NCBI GenBank assembly: GCA_030824175.1
Contig: JAVBYH010000261.1
Span: forward strand, 1 to 9,139
Origin: Bacteroidota bacterium
GTDB taxonomy: Bacteria; Bacteroidota; Ignavibacteria; UBA10030; UBA8401
Direction: 5' to 3'
DNA: 9,139 bases
Position numbers and translations under genes: made by a program. The notes beneath the pieces were generated by a model that saw nothing but the letters and a program-made list of their open reading frames with translations, did not search any database and was not told the DNA's origin. Shown here one piece after another: positions 5,090-9,139 of this stretch. Position 1 is the first letter of the stretch. Each line of letters starts with the position of its first letter.

Positions 5090-6448
5090 TCAGAGCGCCG
5101 CTCCGAGATTGAACAGCACCTCGCCCTTCTCGAAATTTTCCTGGAACGCATATTCAAGGCGAAACACGAAGCTGTATGCGAACAGGAAATGCAGGCCCGC
5201 GCCGAATCCGGAGGTGACGTGATGGAGCGACGGCCCGCCGTGCCCGTACCATACGGTTCCCGCGTCGGCGAAGAGCGCGAGATTGAGCGAATAGCGGATG
5301 TCGCGGAACTGTTCGATCGGCATCAGCGAGAGGTGGTAATATCGCGGCTTGATGAGGGGCAGATGCAATTCCGCCGAGGATCCGAGAATATGTTCGCCTT
5401 CCAAAATTTCATTGAAATGTCCGCGAATGCGGTCGCCGTATCCGAAATAGACATGGCCGTAGTTCGGCACGCGCCCGCCGCGCGCGATGTTGCCGAACGC
5501 CCTGCCGGTAAGGATGATGTCGGCGTACGTCGGGATGTAGCGGCGGTAGTCGAACGAGTACCGCTGATAATTGACCTTGCTATCGAGACCGAATTTCGAG
5601 GCGCTCACGCGCAGGAACGATCCCCGGCTTGGGTATTCCACGAGGTCGCGCGTATCGTATTTGTACCCCGCTGCAAGCGCCGGATACTGGTCCGTCGCCT
5701 CGGACGAGAGCGTACGGCCCGCCTTGTTGTCCGAAACGGTGATCCGGCTGAATTCGGCGTCGAGGGACACGGAACTGAAGAGCGAGAGCCGTTTGCCTAC
5801 GCCTGCGCCAACGCTGAACCGGTACTCGTCGAAATTCACCCCTCCGCCCTGCGACACGAGGCTCTTGTTCTTCTGCACGCTGTAGGCGATGCGCGCGGAC
5901 ATAAAGACGGAATTGTCGGAGGAAATGGACGGATGGTAGAATCCGAGCGAGACGAACGGATCGTACCCAAGGGCGAACTGGACTGCCGCCTGGGCGGCAT
6001 GGCCGCCGACATTGTTGTGCGCGAGTCCGAGTCCGTAGTAGATGTGGTTCCAATTATTGTCCTTCAGGCCGACAACGGGAAACGGATAAAAATACCACCG
6101 TTCGTTGACGGCGACGATGAGGCGGGCGCTCGAGGAATCCTCGGGCATCACGGAAATGTTCACCTTCGTGAAGAGCTGGAGGCTGTAGATGCGTTCAATG
6201 TCGTAGCTGACCGCCTCGGCGGTGATCAGGGAGCCCGGCTTCAGCGACATCTCGCGTTCGATGACGTATTCCCTTGTGACGTCGTTGCCGACAATGAGCA
6301 CGCCGGACACGCGGAATGTCGAATCGGGAATGGCCGCCGCTTCCGAGGCGCACAGGGGCGGCGCCGCAGCAAAGAGACAGGCGAACCATAAAAAAGAGGC
6401 TGAGATCATACTTCCCCAGCCTCGGACATGTAGACGGTAGTGTGTCAT
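5090..6448 (-). CDS. Omp85-family outer-membrane protein: one POTRA domain plus beta-barrel
   Basis: Probable outer-membrane protein of the BamA/TamA superfamily, which inserts or translocates proteins at the outer membrane; the client of this one is unknown. A hydrophobic signal peptide (residues ~15-34, ending near CASEA) is followed by one POTRA-like domain (~44-117, FRVSGVLIVGNDVTREYVI to ARLIVAVNERW). A barrel of about 330 residues follows. It carries the Omp85 hallmarks GDRIRG (338-343, the VRGF/Y-type lid-lock motif) and LFADAG (392-397). At 452 residues it is far smaller than BamA (about 800) and has one POTRA domain rather than five, so it is not BamA itself. It ends in Leu rather than the usual terminal aromatic residue. 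The start at 6448 gives positive charges before the hydrophobic core; an alternative ATG at 6409 has better GAGG/GGGG purines upstream but no N-terminal charge. It is co-directional with rsmE and the CoA-binding gene. Confidence 0.85.
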   Translation of the reverse strand: MTHYRLHVRGWGSMISASFLWFACLFAAAPPLCASEAAAIPDSTFRVSGVLIVGNDVTREYVIEREMSLKPGSLITAEAVSYDIERIYSLQLFTKVNISVMPEDSSSARLIVAVNERWYFYPFPVVGLKDNNWNHIYYGLGLAHNNVGGHAAQAAVQFALGYDPFVSLGFYHPSISSDNSVFMSARIAYSVQKNKSLVSQGGGVNFDEYRFSVGAGVGKRLSLFSSVSLDAEFSRITVSDNKAGRTLSSEATDQYPALAAGYKYDTRDLVEYPSRGSFLRVSASKFGLDSKVNYQRYSFDYRRYIPTYADIILTGRAFGNIARGGRVPNYGHVYFGYGDRIRGHFNEILEGEHILGSSAELHLPLIKPRYYHLSLMPIEQFRDIRYSLNLALFADAGTVWYGHGGPSLHHVTSGFGAGLHFLFAYSFVFRLEYAFQENFEKGEVLFNLGAAL

Positions 6449-6485
6449 TAACCGAGAAAAAATAAATAAATTCTGCCGAGGGCCG
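6449..6485 (-). promoter_or_regulatory. AT-rich leader upstream of the Omp85 gene
   Basis: This 37-bp gap lies between the CoA-binding gene and the 6448 start. Read on the minus strand it contains an A/T-only run, AATTTATTTATTTTTT (complement of 6457-6472). There is no Shine-Dalgarno before 6448. The U-rich leader could substitute for one, as in Shine-Dalgarno-poor genes, or hold an internal promoter. I cannot tell which, and no clear -35/-10 pair is visible. Confidence 0.25.
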
Positions 6486-6899
6486 TCACTGCCGGGCGCG
6501 CAGCCGCCGATGCTCTATGGCAATGCAGCGGTCCATCACTACCCGCAGTCCGGCCGCCTCCGCCTTCCTGGCGGCAGGCTCATTCACGACGTTCAATTGC
6601 AGCCAGACGGCCTTCGCGTTCGAGACGATCGCGTCGTCGATCACATCGTCGAGATCGTCCGGATTGCGGAAGACATCCACGATATCCACGGGCTCGGGGA
6701 TGCTGCGTACGTTCGGATAACATGTCATGCCCGAGATCTCGGTGTACTTCGGATTGACCGGGTACACGGTGTAGCCCTGCCGTGACAAGTACTCGGCGAT
6801 CGCGCCGCTGTCGCGGAACGGCTTGGGCGACGCGCCGACTACGGCAATGGTCTTGGAATCCGCAAGCAACTGTCGAAGACCGTCATCGTCGATGATCAT
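6486..6899 (-). CDS. CoA-binding domain protein (YccU-like Rossmann fold)
   Basis: A 137-residue stand-alone CoA_binding_2 domain, a small cytoplasmic Rossmann-fold protein related to the CoA-binding part of succinyl-CoA synthetase alpha. Visible family features are the nucleotide-loop segment IAVVGASPKPFRDSG (residues 18-32), YTVYPVNPKY (43-52), DIVDVFRNPDD, then WLQLNVVNEPAARKAEAAGLRVVMDRCIAIEH covering the conserved Trp-Leu-Gln and final Asp-Arg-Cys segments. No catalytic domain is attached. The family's physiological role is poorly known, though members bind CoA or acyl-CoA. The start at 6899 is fixed by an excellent Shine-Dalgarno, AGGAGGAG, 3 nt upstream. That site overlaps the stop codon of gcvP, and the 9-bp gap suggests translational coupling. 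Confidence 0.9.
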   Translation of the reverse strand: MIIDDDGLRQLLADSKTIAVVGASPKPFRDSGAIAEYLSRQGYTVYPVNPKYTEISGMTCYPNVRSIPEPVDIVDVFRNPDDLDDVIDDAIVSNAKAVWLQLNVVNEPAARKAEAAGLRVVMDRCIAIEHRRLRARQ

Positions 6900-6902
6900 T
6901 CA

Positions 6903-6910
6903 CTCCTCCT
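6903..6910 (-). promoter_or_regulatory. Shine-Dalgarno of the CoA-binding gene overlapping the gcvP stop
   Basis: On the minus strand the bases read TAGGAGGAGTGAATG. The TAG (complement of 6909-6911) ends gcvP, AGGAGGAG is a near-perfect anti-16S match, and ATG (complement of 6897-6899) starts the next gene. Ribosomes ending gcvP would sit on the next gene's initiation site, favouring coupled translation. Confidence 0.75.
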
Positions 6911-9139
6911 ATGTATACGATTCAACCGGCGGACAGGTGCAGACGAGCTGCCGGTCGCCGAACGTGTCGTTGATGCGCCCGACGGTGGGCCAGAACTTGT
7001 TCGTCTTCAATGCCGCCACGGGATAGACAGCCTTTTCGCGTAAGTAGGGATGGCTCCATGCGTCGCTTGTGGCGACGGCAGCGGTGTGGGGCGCATTCTT
7101 TAGAACGTTGTCCGTCTTGTCCGCGGTTCCCGCAGCGATCTCGTCGATCTCCGCCTTGATGGCGAGGAGCGCGTCGCAAAAGCGGTCCAGTTCGCACAGC
7201 GGCTCGCTTTCAGTCGGTTCGATCATGAGCGTGCCGGCCACGGGGAACGAGACGGTCGGCGCATGGAAACCGTAGTCCATGAGGCGCTTGGCGATATCAC
7301 CGACCTCCACGCCGCTCACAGCCTTGTATTTCCTCATATCGACGATCATTTCGTGCGCAACGCGGCCGCGCGTGCCCACGTAGAGAATGTCGAATTCTTT
7401 TTCGAGACGCGCCTTGATGTAGTTCGCGTTCAGAATGGCGAACTTCGTCGCCTGCTTCAATCCCGCATCGCCCATCATCTTGATGTACGCGTACGAGATG
7501 AGGAGCACATCGGCGCTGCCCCACGGCGCCGCGGAGACTGCCGTCATCGCCGAGCTGCCGTTGATCGGTATGACCGCGTGGCCGGGGAGGAACGGCACGA
7601 GGTGCTTCGCCACGCAGATCGGTCCCATGCCCGGTCCGCCGCCGCCGTGCGGGATGCAGAATGTCTTGTGGAGATTGATGTGGCACACGTCGGCGCCGAT
7701 GGCTGCGGGACTGGTGAGGCCGACCTGCGCATTCATATTCGCGCCGTCCATATACACCTGTCCGCCGTGGCTGTGGATGATCTCGCAGATCTCCTTGATG
7801 CGTTCCTCGAACACGCCGTGCGTCGACGGGTACGTGACCATGAGCGCGGCGAGCGTTCCGGTGTACTGTTCGGCCTTCTGCCGGAGATCATCGACATCGA
7901 TATTCCCGAGTTCGTCGCACTTCACGACGACGACCTGCATGCCTGCCATGACGGCGCTCGCCGGATTCGTGCCGTGGGCGGAGGACGGGATGAGCGTCAC
8001 GGTGCGCTGCGTCTGCTTCGCGTGGATGAAGTACTGGCGTATCACCATCAGCCCGGCGAACTCTCCCTGCGCGCCCGAATTGGGCTGCAGCGAGACGCCG
8101 GCGAAGCCGGTGATCGCCTTCAGGTCCTGTTCGAGGCCTGCGAAGATCTTCGCATAGCCGCGGGCCTGTTCGCGCGGAGCGAACGGATGAATATCCGTGA
8201 ACTCGCTCCAGGTGATGGGCATCATTTCCGTGGTCGCGTTGAGCTTCATCGTGCACGAACCGAGCGGGATCATTGAATAATTCAACGAGAGGTCCTTGCT
8301 CTCGAGCCGATGGATGTAGCGGAGCATTTCCGTTTCCGAGTGGTGCGAGGAGAACACGGGATGCGTCATGAACGCCGAGGTGCGCGTGAGCGGCGCGGGA
8401 ATGTTCCACGCGCATTGCCGGGAAAAAATTTTCACGTCGGCTGCCGTGATCTGTTTCTTCTTCGCCAAGGCGAAGATGCGCAGCAGGTGTTCCACCGCAT
8501 CGATGGTGGTGGTTTCGTCGAACGCGACGCCGATCGTCTCGGCGTCGATGACGCGGAGGTTGATCTTCGCATCGAGCGCGGCGCGACAGATCGCGTCGGT
8601 GAGCGGTCCGGTCTTCACCGCGAGTGTGTCGAAGTAGACGCCGTTCGCCTGCGCGTATTCGAGGGCCGTGACGCCCTGATCGAAGATCTGCGACAGCGCA
8701 TGAACGCGCCGGGCGATGGTGCGCAGTCCGTCCGGACCGTGGTAGACGCCGTACATGCCGGCCAAGATGGCCAGGAGCACCTGCGCGGTGCAGATATTGC
8801 TTGTGGCCTTCTCGCGGCGGATGTGCTGTTCCCTCGTCTGGAGCGACATGCGGTATGCGGGATGCCCCTGCGCATCGATGGAGACGCCGATGATGCGTCC
8901 GGGCATCGAGCGCTTGTGTTCGTCCTTCGTCGCAAAGTACGCGGCGTGGGGGCCGCCGTAGCCCATGGGCACGCCGAAGCGCTGCGCGCTGCCCACGACG
9001 ACGTCGGCGTCGAATTCGCCCGGCGGCGTCAGGAGCGTGAGGCTGAGGAGATCGGCCGCGACGGCGGCCAGAACGCCCGTCGCATGCGCGCGCGCGATGA
9101 AGTCGCGATAGTCGTAGGCCTCGCCCGTGCCGGCCGGAT
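6909..9139 (-). CDS. gcvP: Glycine dehydrogenase (decarboxylating), P protein, 5'-truncated by the window edge
   Basis: PLP enzyme of the glycine cleavage system. It decarboxylates glycine and passes the aminomethyl group to the lipoyl arm of GcvH. The frame is open to the window edge: 742 residues are visible of about 950, so the N-terminal fifth is missing. A GTG at 8996 is an internal codon, because the upstream frame continues as LTPPGEFDADVVVG into VGSAQRFGVPMGYGGPHAAYFA, a conserved GcvP block. Other hallmarks are EQHIRREKATSNICTAQ, the half-junction segment SLNYSMIPLGSCTMKLNAT, SLQPNSGAQGEFAG, and the PLP-lysine motif HINLHKTFCIPHGGGGPG. The Schiff-base lysine is encoded by the complement of 7665-7667. 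Both halves are fused in one chain, as in E. coli and mitochondria rather than the split GcvPA/GcvPB form. No gcvT, gcvH or glycine riboswitch lies in the window. Confidence 0.97.
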   Translation of the reverse strand, partial: PAGTGEAYDYRDFIARAHATGVLAAVAADLLSLTLLTPPGEFDADVVVGSAQRFGVPMGYGGPHAAYFATKDEHKRSMPGRIIGVSIDAQGHPAYRMSLQTREQHIRREKATSNICTAQVLLAILAGMYGVYHGPDGLRTIARRVHALSQIFDQGVTALEYAQANGVYFDTLAVKTGPLTDAICRAALDAKINLRVIDAETIGVAFDETTTIDAVEHLLRIFALAKKKQITAADVKIFSRQCAWNIPAPLTRTSAFMTHPVFSSHHSETEMLRYIHRLESKDLSLNYSMIPLGSCTMKLNATTEMMPITWSEFTDIHPFAPREQARGYAKIFAGLEQDLKAITGFAGVSLQPNSGAQGEFAGLMVIRQYFIHAKQTQRTVTLIPSSAHGTNPASAVMAGMQVVVVKCDELGNIDVDDLRQKAEQYTGTLAALMVTYPSTHGVFEERIKEICEIIHSHGGQVYMDGANMNAQVGLTSPAAIGADVCHINLHKTFCIPHGGGGPGMGPICVAKHLVPFLPGHAVIPINGSSAMTAVSAAPWGSADVLLISYAYIKMMGDAGLKQATKFAILNANYIKARLEKEFDILYVGTRGRVAHEMIVDMRKYKAVSGVEVGDIAKRLMDYGFHAPTVSFPVAGTLMIEPTESEPLCELDRFCDALLAIKAEIDEIAAGTADKTDNVLKNAPHTAAVATSDAWSHPYLREKAVYPVAALKTNKFWPTVGRINDTFGDRQLVCTCPPVESYT

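Noticed and set aside
5059..5157. An N-terminal extension of RsmE from the ATG at 5157
   Set aside because: The extra 33 residues are Arg/Ser-rich, overlap the end of the Omp85 gene and are not part of the RsmE family. MAQEYFYIEAS matches a normal start.
6338..6361. A possible lipobox (PPLC) in the Omp85 signal peptide, suggesting a lipoprotein
   Set aside because: The residue before Cys33 is Leu rather than Gly, Ala or Ser, and the rest is an Omp85 barrel. An ordinary signal peptidase I site near CASEA fits better.
5189..6391. A 400-codon open frame on the plus strand, antisense to the Omp85 gene
   Set aside because: The translation is Arg/Val/Glu-rich with no recognisable domain. The opposite strand has a signal peptide, a POTRA domain and Omp85 motifs. 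Long antisense frames are expected in GC-rich coding DNA.
7263..8276. A 337-codon open frame on the plus strand, antisense to gcvP
   Set aside because: It is a shadow of gcvP: low-complexity His/Arg/Asp-rich translation with no family resemblance, while the minus strand is unmistakably GcvP through the same interval.
8994..8996. GTG at 8996 as the true start of a shorter GcvP
   Set aside because: The same frame stays open to the window edge and upstream residues such as FDADVVVG continue the conserved GcvP sequence, so the gene is cut by the window rather than starting here.

Overview
The window reads as ordinary, tightly packed chromosome from a Gram-negative bacterium of fairly high GC (about 60% by eye). 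An Omp85-type outer-membrane barrel gene implies an outer membrane. The ClpX sequence (for example HPEQ followed by NTKNILFICGGAF), the trigger factor with an eroded PPIase domain and the small single-POTRA Omp85 protein resemble the Bacteroidota/Chlorobiota/Ignavibacteria side of bacteria. That placement is an inference from memory of family sequences, not a database result.

Layout. (1) Positions 1-2947, plus strand: the protein quality-control operon tig (5' end cut off) - clpP - clpX, with clpP and clpX abutting without a gap. (2) 2948-3044: a GTAG-headed palindrome followed by a strong terminator that can serve both clpX and the convergent yajQ. (3) 3045-4206: divergent yajQ (minus) and thpR/ligT (plus) around a 91-bp AT-rich promoter gap. 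(4) 4204-4339: a 136-bp block between convergent thpR and rsmE made of three palindromes of the same family. (5) 4339-9139, minus strand: an apparent operon reading gcvP (5' end cut off) - CoA-binding protein - Omp85 barrel protein - rsmE, with gaps of 9, 37 and 31 bp.

How the genes work together. Trigger factor handles nascent chains and ClpXP unfolds and degrades proteins. RsmE modifies 16S rRNA, and ThpR belongs to a family acting on 2',5'-RNA linkages and 2',3'-cyclic phosphates. GcvP is the decarboxylating subunit of the glycine cleavage system. Its operon partners (a small CoA-binding Rossmann protein, an outer-membrane barrel and an rRNA methyltransferase) form no obvious pathway, so that operon looks like housekeeping co-transcription.

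I see no previously undescribed multi-gene system. The most interesting signal is non-coding: four short palindromes sharing a GGGCG core, three with GTAG heads, which look like REP elements of the kind linked to RAYT transposases. They lie only in the two convergent intergenic gaps, show paired (compensatory) stem changes, and in two cases form or directly abut the stop codon of the neighbouring gene. No RAYT gene, tRNA, rRNA, CRISPR array, insertion sequence or prophage gene was seen. No gene-free stretch exceeds 300 bases.
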